Positions 1 to 6,350 of a stretch of DNA of 13,332 bases are shown one piece after another. The position numbers and the translations under genes were made by a program. The first letter of the stretch is position 1, and each line of letters begins with the position of its first letter. The stretch spans positions 1 to 13,332 of the forward strand of contig JAUYGA010000049.1 in the NCBI GenBank assembly GCA_030690755.1. The letters run 5' to 3'. The notes under the pieces are model-generated. The model was given only the letters and a program-made list of their open reading frames with translations, ran no database searches and was not told the origin of the DNA. The DNA is from Nanobdellota archaeon. Its GTDB lineage: Archaea > Nanobdellota > Nanobdellia > Woesearchaeales > JAUYGA01.

Positions 1-6
1 AATACA

Positions 7-411
7 TTAATATTCTCTTAAGACTGTGTGCGTCTCTGTCTGGACAACGCCTTTAAGCAGCCTTATCTGCTCAAGTATGTCATTAATCTCATACATCGAT
101 GTTCCTTTTATCAGACAATAAACAGAGTATTTTCCTGTGACTTCGAATATCTTTATAACTCCTTTTATTCTCATCAGCTCAGAGGATATTTTCTCTGTGC
201 CCATGCTTGTCGAAGTCATTATATGGACAATAGCGCTTGTTTCCAAGTTCTCTTCTATTGTGAACTTTCTTATCTGGCCGCTTTTCAGCAGATTATCGAC
301 GCGCTTTCTTATTGTTCCTTCGCTTACACTCAATTTTTCAGCGATTTTAAGGAAAGGCATTCTCGAATTTGCCCTTAGCGCTTTTAAGATTTGTTTGTTT
401 GTTTCATCCAT
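7..411 (-). CDS. Lrp/AsnC-family transcriptional regulator
   Basis: Winged-helix DNA-binding protein with a C-terminal RAM effector domain. Counting from the preferred start, the HTH is about residues 6-47 (DETNKQILKALRANSR opening, SVSEGTIRKRVDNL recognition helix), and the beta-alpha-beta RAM fold is about 58-134 (GVIKIFEVTGKYSVYCLIKG). At 134 aa it is slightly short for the family (140-165). An in-frame ATG five codons upstream (426) is possible. I prefer 411 because MDET is the usual N-terminus and a GAGG sits 9 nt before it. It is divergent from the helicase at 729, and the shared intergenic region carries a 15-bp palindrome that this protein or another regulator could bind. Members form dimers or octamers and sense amino acids or other small ligands; the ligand here cannot be told. 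Family assignment is firm. Confidence 0.92.
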   Translation of the reverse strand: MDETNKQILKALRANSRMPFLKIAEKLSVSEGTIRKRVDNLLKSGQIRKFTIEENLETSAIVHIMTSTSMGTEKISSELMRIKGVIKIFEVTGKYSVYCLIKGTSMYEINDILEQIRLLKGVVQTETHTVLREY

Positions 412-563
412 TTTTGATTGCCTCATACTGATTTAAACATAAACTTTATGAATTAATTATAGATTTCATATAGACAAACCCTGACAAAAACCACCACCTT
501 AAACCTAATTATTACGTATTTCAGTATCTTATATATAAAGGTTTGGATTTTACCTCGCTTTTT

Positions 564-578
564 TTACGAAATTCGTAA
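564..578. promoter_or_regulatory. 15-bp palindrome, candidate operator
   Basis: TTACGAA-A-TTCGTAA is a perfect inverted repeat with 7-bp arms around one central base. A degenerate second copy (TTACGTATTTCAGTA) begins at 512. The two TTACG half-sites are 52 bp apart, close to five helical turns, and bracket the TATA-like run at 529-539. The size and symmetry suit a dimeric winged-helix regulator; the adjacent Lrp-family gene is the obvious candidate. Binding is inferred only. Confidence 0.45.
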
Positions 579-686
579 TTTATACTAAGATTTTATATTT
601 TGATGACAAATAGCACTCCATAAAACTCAAAAGTAGTATCAATTATCCTTTGCGCATACGTGGCCCGCCTGTCAATAAATACAAAA

Positions 687-696
687 CATTTAAAAG
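687..696 (+). promoter_or_regulatory. TATA-like box of the helicase gene
   Basis: CATTTAAAAG is centred about 37 nt before the ATG at 729, which predicts a start near 718 and a leader of about 11 nt holding GGTAGG. It is a weaker match than the other TATA boxes in the window. Confidence 0.35.
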
Positions 697-728
697 CAAG
701 CTGTTGATTTAATAGGGTAGGATACGAA

Positions 729-1910
729 ATGGACAAAAAAGGCATAGTACTCACGCCGGAATTTGAAAAAGCAATAATGGATTTGGGTTTCTCCGAATTC
801 ACAGAAATACAGGAGCAATGCATTCCTCTGATACAGCAAGGAAAAGACATAATTGGTTTATCGCATACTGGTTCTGGAAAGACAGCTGCTTTTGGTTTTC
901 CTGCGCTTGAAAAAGTAATACCTGGAAAAAGACTGCAAATGTTAGTTGTAGTCCCAACTAGAGAACTCTGTGTCCAAGTCGCAAAAGAATTCAGAAAATT
1001 CACAAAATACAGAAAAACATTCATCGTCGAAGTCTATGGAGGAGTCTCAATAAATCCTCAGATGGACGACTTAGTAAGAGCAGATGTAGTTGTCGGAACA
1101 CCTGGAAGGCTTCTTGATCATCTTTCAAGACAGACCATTGATTTGAGTCACATCAAAATTTTAGTTCTCGATGAAGCGGATAAGATGTTCGAGATGGGCT
1201 TTATTGATGACATCAAAAGGATAATATCAAGAATCCCTAAAAACAGCCAGAAACTATTTTTTGGCGCAACAATGCCCACCGCAATAATGAGCATTGCAAA
1301 AAGCTACATGAACAATCCTGAAAAAGTCAAGATGCAGGTTTATGTCGACAAAAGCAAACTGATTCAGCACTATTATAATGTTGACAGGCACAATAAATTC
1401 TCATTAATGGTTCATACAATAAAAACAGAATCAAAAGGGCTGACAATTGTTTTCTGCGCAACAAGGCGCGTTGTTGATATCGTCAATGATAATCTTACTA
1501 TGCAAAGGATAAGATCGCAAGCAATGCATGGCGGAATAACCCAAAGCAAAAGAAAACAGATTATGGATTTATTTCATGCCGGACAGCTTGATGTTTTGGT
1601 AGCAAGCGATGTTGCTGCCCGCGGACTTGACATAAAGAACGTTAATCTGATAATAAATTATGATTTGCCAAAAACATCCCAGGAATATGTTCACAGGATC
1701 GGAAGGACAGCAAGAGCGGGAAATGAAGGAAAAGTCATCTCTCTTTTGTCGTCAGAAGACCACGATAATTTCAGACATGTTCTTGAAGACAGGTCGCTTC
1801 TCATACAAAAGATTCCTCTTCCGCGCTTTGAAAACATACGATTTGTAAGGCCTCAGCAAAGCAGAGGGTTTTCTGGCCCAAGAAGATTTCCGCAGAGAAG
1901 ATCAAGATAA
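729..1910 (+). CDS. DEAD-box ATP-dependent RNA helicase
   Basis: Unwinds or remodels RNA duplexes at the cost of ATP, probably in ribosome assembly, RNA decay or cold adaptation. The full motif set is present: Q motif (F21, Q28), Walker A SHTGSGKT 45-52, Ia PTREL 76-80, Ib TPGR 124-127, motif II DEAD 148-151, motif III 179-181, IV IVFCATRR about 240-247, V ARGLD 297-301, VI HRIGRTAR 322-329. Motif III reads GAT instead of the usual SAT. The last ~20 residues form a basic RG/RP-rich tail (QQSRGFSGPRRFPQRRSR), typical of RNA-binding extensions. At 393 aa it is a minimal two-RecA-domain helicase. The ATG at 729 is preceded by GGTAGG at a workable distance. It stands alone, divergent from the Lrp-type gene and upstream of the ArsR operon. 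RhlE/DeaD-like, but I do not assign a specific orthologue. Confidence 0.97.
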   Translation: MDKKGIVLTPEFEKAIMDLGFSEFTEIQEQCIPLIQQGKDIIGLSHTGSGKTAAFGFPALEKVIPGKRLQMLVVVPTRELCVQVAKEFRKFTKYRKTFIVEVYGGVSINPQMDDLVRADVVVGTPGRLLDHLSRQTIDLSHIKILVLDEADKMFEMGFIDDIKRIISRIPKNSQKLFFGATMPTAIMSIAKSYMNNPEKVKMQVYVDKSKLIQHYYNVDRHNKFSLMVHTIKTESKGLTIVFCATRRVVDIVNDNLTMQRIRSQAMHGGITQSKRKQIMDLFHAGQLDVLVASDVAARGLDIKNVNLIINYDLPKTSQEYVHRIGRTARAGNEGKVISLLSSEDHDNFRHVLEDRSLLIQKIPLPRFENIRFVRPQQSRGFSGPRRFPQRRSR

Positions 1911-1956
1911 CTTTTAAAAAACTAAAAAAATAATTCTCATAATAAACCGGAACATT

Positions 1957-1987
1957 CTTATATATTAGCATATTCTAATATGTTTAT
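1957..1987 (+). promoter_or_regulatory. ArsR operon promoter with embedded operator-like palindrome
   Basis: A TATA box (TTATATAT, 1958-1965) lies 26 nt before the ATG at 1988, so the transcript is predicted to be leaderless. An inverted repeat ATATTAG-N6-CTAATAT spans 1962-1981, and a nested perfect palindrome CATATT-CT-AATATG spans 1969-1982, both between the TATA box and the start. A repressor bound here would block TFB/RNA polymerase or initiation, which is the usual autoregulatory layout of ArsR genes. Confidence 0.65.
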
Positions 1988-2290
1988 ATGAATAAAATAT
2001 ATGAGTTGCATGCGGAAATGTGCAAGGTATTTTCAAATCCAACTAGATTAGAAGTTCTAAATCTGTTAAGGGATAAGGAAATGTCTGTGACTGAGATTAT
2101 TAAAAAAACAAATCTAAGCCAAGCGAACATATCACAGCATCTTGCAATCATGAAACACAAAGGCATTGTTATTGCCAGAAGAGACGGCAAAAACATCAAC
2201 TACAAAATAGCTTACCCAAAAATAATCAAAGCATTCGATATAATCAGGGACGTTTTATCTAAAAAATTAAAGAAAAATGAGCTGAGGTAA
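1988..2290 (+). CDS. ArsR/SmtB-family winged-helix repressor
   Basis: A 100-residue ArsR-type regulator. The conserved opening (MCKVFSNPTRLEVLNLL, residues 11-27), the HTH (LSQANISQHLAIMKHKGIV, about 43-61) and the wing (RRDGKNINYKI, about 64-74) are all visible. It lacks the ELCVCDL-type alpha-3 metal site: the corresponding residues read EMSVTEI. Cys12 is its only cysteine. It is therefore unlikely to sense As/Cd/Pb through the classical Cys site; non-metal signals or other residues are possible. It is the first gene of a six-gene operon and probably represses it through the palindrome immediately upstream. Its stop is 4 nt before the next start, and GAGGT within its last codons serves as the ribosome site of the methyltransferase gene. 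Confidence 0.93.
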   Translation: MNKIYELHAEMCKVFSNPTRLEVLNLLRDKEMSVTEIIKKTNLSQANISQHLAIMKHKGIVIARRDGKNINYKIAYPKIIKAFDIIRDVLSKKLKKNELR

Positions 2291-2294
2291 GAAG

Positions 2295-2864
2295 ATGAAA
2301 GTTAGAGAAAGCGGCATGCCTGAAGATGGAACATGGCAGGAATTTTTTAGCCCAGATAATATTCTCAAAACAATGGGCCTCAGCAGCAAAATAAATGACG
2401 TAGTTGAATTTGGTTGCGGTTATGGAACATTTACCATTCCTGCTGCAAAGATGATAAGTGGGAAAGTTTATGCTATGGATATAGAACCAGAAATGATAGA
2501 AATCACAAAACGAAAAGCAAAGGAGAATAAATTAAGTAATGTGGAAACAATGCTTCGTGATTTTGTTGCAAATGGTTCTGGTCTTGGTGATACTAGTGTT
2601 GATTATGTAATGCTTTTCAATATACTTCATGCTGAAGAGCCAACCAAATTAATAAACGAGGCTTACAGAATTTTAAAACCTAATGGAAAACTCGGAATCA
2701 TTCACTGGAATTATGACGCAACTACCCCAAGAGGACCGCCTATGGAAATTAGACCAAAACCAGAACAAGTTATAAAATGGGCAGCAAATGCAAATTTTAA
2801 TAATCCTGTAAGATATGATTTAAAACCTTATCATTATGGAATTGTCTTAACAAAACCGATTTGA
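2295..2864 (+). CDS. Class I SAM-dependent methyltransferase
   Basis: Rossmann-fold methyltransferase of 189 aa. SAM-binding motif I is EFGCGYGTF (38-46), the acidic residue ending beta-2 is D62 (VYAMDIEP), motif IV is DYVMLFNILH (103-112), and post-motif RILKPNGKLGIIHW is at 125-138. The N-terminus ESGMPEDGTWQEFF is a distinctive lead-in I associate with a methyltransferase group found beside ArsR regulators, but I cannot name a substrate. There is no arsenite-methyltransferase-style Cys set (only one Cys, C41, inside motif I), so ArsM activity is not supported. It is second in the ArsR operon, 4 nt after the regulator. Confidence 0.88.
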   Translation: MKVRESGMPEDGTWQEFFSPDNILKTMGLSSKINDVVEFGCGYGTFTIPAAKMISGKVYAMDIEPEMIEITKRKAKENKLSNVETMLRDFVANGSGLGDTSVDYVMLFNILHAEEPTKLINEAYRILKPNGKLGIIHWNYDATTPRGPPMEIRPKPEQVIKWAANANFNNPVRYDLKPYHYGIVLTKPI

Positions 2865-2892
2865 AGAAATAAAATTTTTGGGAGTGATAATT

Positions 2893-3195
2893 ATGGAACA
2901 AAACAAAAACGTATGGATATGGGTGCTTGTAGCACTTGCACTGCTTTTATCATTGGGAAGCTTTGGCATGGGAGGTTATGGTATGATGGGATATGGAATG
3001 GGCTTTGGCTGGATATTCATGTTCTTATTTTTGGGAGGTCTCATATGGCTTATATATTCGCTGGTTAATGCGGCCCAGTCAAATACACATCAAGAAAAAG
3101 AAGAAGATGCAAAGGGAATATTAAAGAAAAGGTATGTAAAAGGAGAAATCTCAAAAAAGCGATATGAAGAGATGAGAAAAGAACTTTCAAAATGA
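2893..3195 (+). CDS. Membrane protein with C-terminal SHOCT domain
   Basis: A 100-residue protein. TM1 is about 7-24, a Gly/Met/Tyr-rich linker (GMGGYGMMGYGMGFGW) covers 25-40, and TM2 is 40-59. A charged stretch precedes a SHOCT domain at about 72-100 (AKGILKKRYVKGEISKKRYEEMRKEL). SHOCT is a short oligomerisation module often at the C-terminus of small membrane proteins. The repeated Met could coordinate soft metals such as copper, but this is speculation. I chose ATG 2893 because GGAGTGAT lies 4-5 nt upstream; an in-frame TTG at 2878 lies before that site. Its TGA overlaps the ATG of the next gene (ATGA), suggesting translational coupling. Exact role unknown. Confidence 0.85.
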   Translation: MEQNKNVWIWVLVALALLLSLGSFGMGGYGMMGYGMGFGWIFMFLFLGGLIWLIYSLVNAAQSNTHQEKEEDAKGILKKRYVKGEISKKRYEEMRKELSK

Positions 3196-3821
3196 ACACA
3201 ACCATTAGAAGCAAAAAAAAATATAACCGTGCCGCAAGGTTCTATGATTTACACAGTAAATTTGCTGAAAAACTATGGTTTGCCAAGTGGAGGAAACAAT
3301 TTTTCTCACACCTCACGGGAAACATTCTGGATGTTGGCATAGGTACAGGAAAAAATATTGATTATTATAACAATAATACAAAAGTTATAGGGATTGATTT
3401 TTCTGAAAAAATGTTAGAGCAAGCGCATACTAAGTTAATCAAATCGGGCAAAAAAAACATCACCCTGCAACAAATGGATGTTGAGAATCTTGAATTCAAA
3501 GATAATTCATTTGACTATGTAATAACCAGTTGTGTTTTTTGTTCAGTTCCTAACCCAATAAAAGGTTTAGAAGAAATAAAAAGAGTTCTGAAGCCAACCG
3601 GCAAATTAATCATGGTTGAACATGTGTTAAGCAAAAACCCAGTAATTGCCTTAATTGAACACATACATAATCCGCTAACAAAATTTCTCTTTGGAGTAAA
3701 TATTAACAGAAACACCAAACAAAACATAATTAATGCCAATCTCAAAATCGTTAAAGACAAAAGTCTTGCATTATTTGATGTATTCAGATTATTTATCGCT
3801 GAAAAGGGTGACAAAAAATGA
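3192..3821 (+). CDS. Class I SAM methyltransferase, METTL7/TMT1-like
   Basis: A 209-aa Rossmann methyltransferase: motif I LDVGIGTG (46-53), D69 at the end of beta-2 (VIGIDFS), motif IV FDYVITSCVFCSV (107-119), then RVLKPTGKLIMVEHV (131-145). The SCVFCSV...EHV combination and the C-terminal GVNINR...NIINANLKI segment (168-186) are the pattern I recall from the METTL7 (TMT1) family, whose human members methylate alkyl thiols and hydrogen sulfide. UbiE-like or phospholipid N-methyltransferases share parts of this pattern, so the substrate is uncertain. It overlaps the genes on both sides by ATGA junctions, and the downstream partner is a DsrE-like sulfur protein, consistent with a sulfur substrate. 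Confidence 0.87.
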   Translation: MNTTIRSKKKYNRAARFYDLHSKFAEKLWFAKWRKQFFSHLTGNILDVGIGTGKNIDYYNNNTKVIGIDFSEKMLEQAHTKLIKSGKKNITLQQMDVENLEFKDNSFDYVITSCVFCSVPNPIKGLEEIKRVLKPTGKLIMVEHVLSKNPVIALIEHIHNPLTKFLFGVNINRNTKQNIINANLKIVKDKSLALFDVFRLFIAEKGDKK

Positions 3822-4141
3822 AAATAGGAATTGTAATTAGCACAAACGAGCCTGAAGTTGTCTGGAATGCGTTTAGGTTTGGCAATACTGCATTAAAAGA
3901 AAGCCACCAAGTAAAAGTTTTCTTGCTGAACAAGGGAGTTGAGATAGAGGATATCAAAAATGCAAAATACAATGTTGCAGAGCAAACCGATTTGTTTCTT
4001 AAGAGCAAAGGGCACATATTGGCCTGTGGAACCTGCTTGAAATCAAGGGATAAAGGCAGCAGCAGTGTTTGCCCGATTTCAACAATGAAGGATTTATTGA
4101 AATTGATTGAAGAATCTGATAGAGTTTTGACATTCGGCTAA
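3818..4141 (+). CDS. DsrE/DsrF-like sulfur-relay protein
   Basis: A small (107 aa) alpha/beta protein of the DsrE-like fold. It opens with the beta-strand MKIGIVIST and has a NALKE-type helix (residues 17-29). The Cys-containing loop GHILACGTCLKSR follows (C70, C73), then C85. DsrE-family proteins carry persulfide on a conserved Cys and pass sulfur to partners such as TusA or DsrC, or to tRNA modification enzymes. The ACGTC arrangement places C70 or C73 as the likely reactive thiol. It overlaps the METTL7-like gene by 4 nt and stops 2 nt before the iron-sulfur membrane protein, so all three are probably co-translated. No TusA or rhodanese gene is visible in the window. Confidence 0.85.
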   Translation: MKIGIVISTNEPEVVWNAFRFGNTALKESHQVKVFLLNKGVEIEDIKNAKYNVAEQTDLFLKSKGHILACGTCLKSRDKGSSSVCPISTMKDLLKLIEESDRVLTFG

Positions 4142-4143
4142 AA

Positions 4144-4797
4144 ATGGCAAGCAATGAATTTAACAAGAAACGAAGTAAGATTCAGTTAGTTTCATCTAGT
4201 TTTTTCATCCTGCTTTTGTTAGCAGGACTATTTTATCCTCTTTTAGGATATTTCGCTATAGTTTGCATGGTTTCAGGAATAGTTATAGCGATATTCAAAG
4301 GAAGGAAATGGTGTGATTTCTGCCCAAGAGGAAGTTTTTGGGATTATTTTGTCAAGCCCTTTAGCCGAAATAAAAAAATTCCAGCAGTCTTCTCGAAATG
4401 GCATACTAGATTTTTTGTTATGATGTTATTGATGACTATGTTTACCATTCAAATAGTTAAAAGATGGCCTAATCCATACAGCATAGGCTCATTTTTTATT
4501 ATTTTTCTGATAATAACTACCATAGTTGGACTTTTGCTTGGCTTGTTTATTCAACAAAGAACTTGGTGCAGATTTTGCCCTGTTGGAAGCATGGGTAATG
4601 CGGTTGGAAGAAATAAATATCAACTAAAGATTGATTCTAAAAAATGCACTGATTGCGGTATTTGCGCCAAAGTATGCCCTATGCAATTGAATCCAAGCAG
4701 CCACAAGAAGAAATCAATAGAAATTGTAAACGAGCCTGACTGCATAAAGTGCAAGCTTTGCGTCAATTCATGCCCAAGAAAAGCATTGAAATTCTGA
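4144..4797 (+). CDS. NapH-like membrane polyferredoxin
   Basis: A 217-aa integral membrane iron-sulfur protein. It has four likely TM segments (about 15-33, 35-51, 90-105, 115-136). Two cytoplasmic-face CxxCP motifs, CDFCP (C57, C60) and CRFCP (C142, C145), follow TM2 and TM4, the signature of NapH/NosR/YccM-type quinol or membrane electron-transfer proteins. Two 4Fe-4S ferredoxin motifs follow: CTDCGICAKVCP (C168/171/174/178) and CIKCKLCVNSCP (C200/203/206/210). It lacks the N-terminal FMN domain of NosR and is closer to NapH in length. As last gene of the operon it probably passes electrons across or at the membrane to a partner linked to the DsrE/methyltransferase proteins; the partner is not identified. 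No nitrate reductase genes are nearby. Confidence 0.92.
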   Translation: MASNEFNKKRSKIQLVSSSFFILLLLAGLFYPLLGYFAIVCMVSGIVIAIFKGRKWCDFCPRGSFWDYFVKPFSRNKKIPAVFSKWHTRFFVMMLLMTMFTIQIVKRWPNPYSIGSFFIIFLIITTIVGLLLGLFIQQRTWCRFCPVGSMGNAVGRNKYQLKIDSKKCTDCGICAKVCPMQLNPSSHKKKSIEIVNEPDCIKCKLCVNSCPRKALKF

Positions 4798-4826
4798 GTT
4801 GATGTTTCACAAACTGAAGAATCGGA

Positions 4827-5324
4827 TTACAGTTTTACTCTTAGGAAAATCTGGTTAGTCTTCCCTTTTTTCTCTTTTTTTATCAGTCCTTTATGTTCAA
4901 GTATTCCCATTACGACGCTGAGTTTTGACTTGTGCATGTCTGTTCGCAATCCTAATGTGTGCTGCGTTATTCCATCCTGTTCTTTTACCGCAGAGAGTAT
5001 CTTCTTTTCATCAGCATTAAGACCCATTAAGATTAAATTAAAGCGTTCTTCTGAATTTTTGACTGACGAATCCTTTTCAATCTTATCAAGAATCAGTTTA
5101 TGGGATTTTTCAAAGAACAAAAGATAAGCGCCAAGGCTCAAAGTCGCAGCAATTAGAGCTATCCCGCAATATATCAGATAAGATTGTTCATGAGCAGCGC
5201 AGGAAATCCCGCATGCGCACGCATCAGTTTTTAGCGCTGAAAGCTGGCTTGAAAATCCCCAAGTCAGCAAACTAAACAAGACGCTTAATCCAATTATAAT
5301 CAAACCAAGTTTTTTATTATCCAT
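4827..5324 (-). CDS. Membrane-anchored winged-helix regulator with extracytoplasmic Cys cluster
   Basis: A 165-aa protein with TM1 (about 6-24), a short loop holding C36, C38 and C42 (DACACGISC), TM2 (about 50-71, with C53 at its start) and a charged linker. A MarR/winged-helix domain follows at about 97-163 (LNADEKKILSAVKEQDGITQ, TDMHKSKLSVVMGILEHKGLI, wing KKGKTNQIFLRV). The positive-inside rule (K4, K5 before TM1; KSHK after TM2) puts the loop outside and the DNA-binding domain in the cytoplasm. That is the layout of a one-component membrane sensor, and thiol/disulfide change or metal binding at the loop cysteines is a plausible signal. The neighbouring minus-strand genes encode DsbA-like proteins. 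The specific Cys-loop sensing role is inference. Confidence 0.85.
   Translation of the reverse strand: MDNKKLGLIIIGLSVLFSLLTWGFSSQLSALKTDACACGISCAAHEQSYLIYCGIALIAATLSLGAYLLFFEKSHKLILDKIEKDSSVKNSEERFNLILMGLNADEKKILSAVKEQDGITQHTLGLRTDMHKSKLSVVMGILEHKGLIKKEKKGKTNQIFLRVKL
4861..4881 (+). terminator. T-rich tract, candidate terminator of the ArsR operon
   Basis: Plus-strand T-rich run (TTCCC then two T6-T7 tracts), 65-85 nt past the end of the last operon gene and within the Lys-rich 3' end of the convergent gene. Archaeal termination relies on T-tracts without a stem. There is no better candidate in the 29-nt gap itself. Confidence 0.35.
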
Positions 5325-5346
5325 CTTTATATCAGTTATATTTGCA

Positions 5347-5354
5347 CTTATAAA
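5347..5354 (-). promoter_or_regulatory. TATA box of the membrane HTH gene
   Basis: Reading on the minus strand TTTATAAG, centred 27 nt before the ATG at 5324, which predicts a leaderless transcript independent of the thioredoxin genes upstream. Confidence 0.6.
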
Positions 5355-5388
5355 TACTTCTCAAAATCATCCAATTTTTATTTCAAAT

Positions 5389-6312
5389 TCATTTCAAAAG
5401 TCGCTTGTAAACCCTGAATGGTTTTGGCCCGACAACTGCTTCTCCATTTATGAAAACAGTCGGTGTTCCGTAAACTCCTGTTTCTTTAATTTCCGAAGTT
5501 TGTTTTTGGCTTAACTGTTTTGTTTCATTTTTTGCAGCGCATTGCTCAACCTCATCAGGATTAAGTCCTATATTTTTGACGGCATCAAGTATTGCGTTTT
5601 TCTCAGAAATTTGTGTAACATTCATGCTGAACATCAAGTCATTTAATTCCAACACCTTTTTCGGATTTTTTGCATCAACACAATTCACGACATCTGATAT
5701 GAACTCTGTTTGGTCTTTTACAGGAAGATGCGCAAATATAAAATTAGTATCATCTCTTAACGAGAGTTTTCTGATTTCAGGATACGCTTTTCTTGTGTAT
5801 TCGCAGGCATAGCAGCCAATAAAAAACACCTGATTTTCTGCATCCTGATTAGTCTGCGGAAACAAGCTAGTGTCAACAGCTAAAAGGGAAAGGCTCATTT
5901 CATCTCCGGCTTGCGTGGAGCAAGAAGCAGAATCTGATGCAGTTGAGTATTTTACATTATTTCCTGCAGGGTCAAATATGCAAAATCCTTCCGCATTAGG
6001 GCCGTTGCAGTTTCCATATAAGTAATAATTGTACCCGCCGATTCCAGCATAAACCATGCTTGTAATGAATATGATTGTGAAAATCCAAGAAAGAGTTTCA
6101 AAGTGCTTGAATGTCCATGCGCCTGCTTTATAATTTTTTCTCATCAAGTGGCCAGTTATCTGGCTTTTTAATCTTTGGTCAAGTCCAGTGTCGCATTTTC
6201 GGAGAGTGATTCTTTTGAATACGCAGTCAAATGCTTCAAAAGCGATTTTTCTATGAGTTGCGCTGAATATCCCAAGTATCCCAAAAACAATCAAAGCAAG
6301 TATGCATATCAT
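5389..6312 (-). CDS. Membrane-anchored DsbA-like thioredoxin-fold protein (CxxC)
   Basis: A 307-aa protein with two hydrophobic segments (about 2-17 and 73-95) separated by a basic, Cys-containing stretch (C30, C40). A loop with C102, C111 and C131 follows. A thioredoxin/DsbA-like domain from about 160 carries the redox motif GCYACEYTRK (C167, C170), a helical insertion (about 195-265) and the cis-proline loop YGTPTVFING (P284). It should catalyse thiol oxidation, reduction or isomerisation outside the cytoplasm. AGGTGAT just upstream of the ATG is a good ribosome site. It lies 38 nt after the second DsbA-like gene and probably shares its transcript. The N-terminal module MICILAL...CVFKRITLRKC resembles proteins I recall from DPANN archaea. 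Confidence 0.88.
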   Translation of the reverse strand: MICILALIVFGILGIFSATHRKIAFEAFDCVFKRITLRKCDTGLDQRLKSQITGHLMRKNYKAGAWTFKHFETLSWIFTIIFITSMVYAGIGGYNYYLYGNCNGPNAEGFCIFDPAGNNVKYSTASDSASCSTQAGDEMSLSLLAVDTSLFPQTNQDAENQVFFIGCYACEYTRKAYPEIRKLSLRDDTNFIFAHLPVKDQTEFISDVVNCVDAKNPKKVLELNDLMFSMNVTQISEKNAILDAVKNIGLNPDEVEQCAAKNETKQLSQKQTSEIKETGVYGTPTVFINGEAVVGPKPFRVYKRLLK

Positions 6313-6350
6313 TTAATCACCTGTGAAAAATTGTAAAAAATAAAAAAAAA

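Larger units (their letters stand above)
412..728. other. Divergent intergenic region, Lrp gene / helicase
   Basis: About 300 bases without a convincing gene; AT-rich. It holds a strong symmetrical TATA-like run (TTATATATAAA, about 529-539), a perfect palindrome at 564-578, and a weaker TATA (CATTTAAAAG) at 687-696 close to the helicase start. The 529-539 element could serve either direction. If used for the helicase it would leave a leader of about 165 nt, long for this genome. No tRNA, snoRNA box pair or short ORF with a ribosome site was seen. Confidence 0.6.

Noticed and set aside
601..660. C/D-box sRNA (TGATGA near 601; another TGATGA at 11965)
   Set aside because: No matching CTGA D boxes at the right distance or order in either place.
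593..1024. 143-codon minus-strand open frame at the 5' end of the helicase gene
   Set aside because: Antisense to a gene with all DEAD-box motifs; product is Cys/Phe/Ser-rich without family features; no ribosome site.
2295..2864. ArsM-type arsenite methyltransferase
   Set aside because: Only one Cys, inside motif I; ArsM needs several conserved Cys and is longer.
2878..2892. Upstream TTG start for the SHOCT protein
   Set aside because: GGAGTGAT lies after it and directly before ATG 2893, and the extra residues MGVII would not fit the TM layout better.
4144..4797. Part of a nitrate reductase (nap) or nitrous-oxide (nos) cluster
   Set aside because: No other nap/nos gene nearby; neighbours are sulfur/methyltransferase genes.
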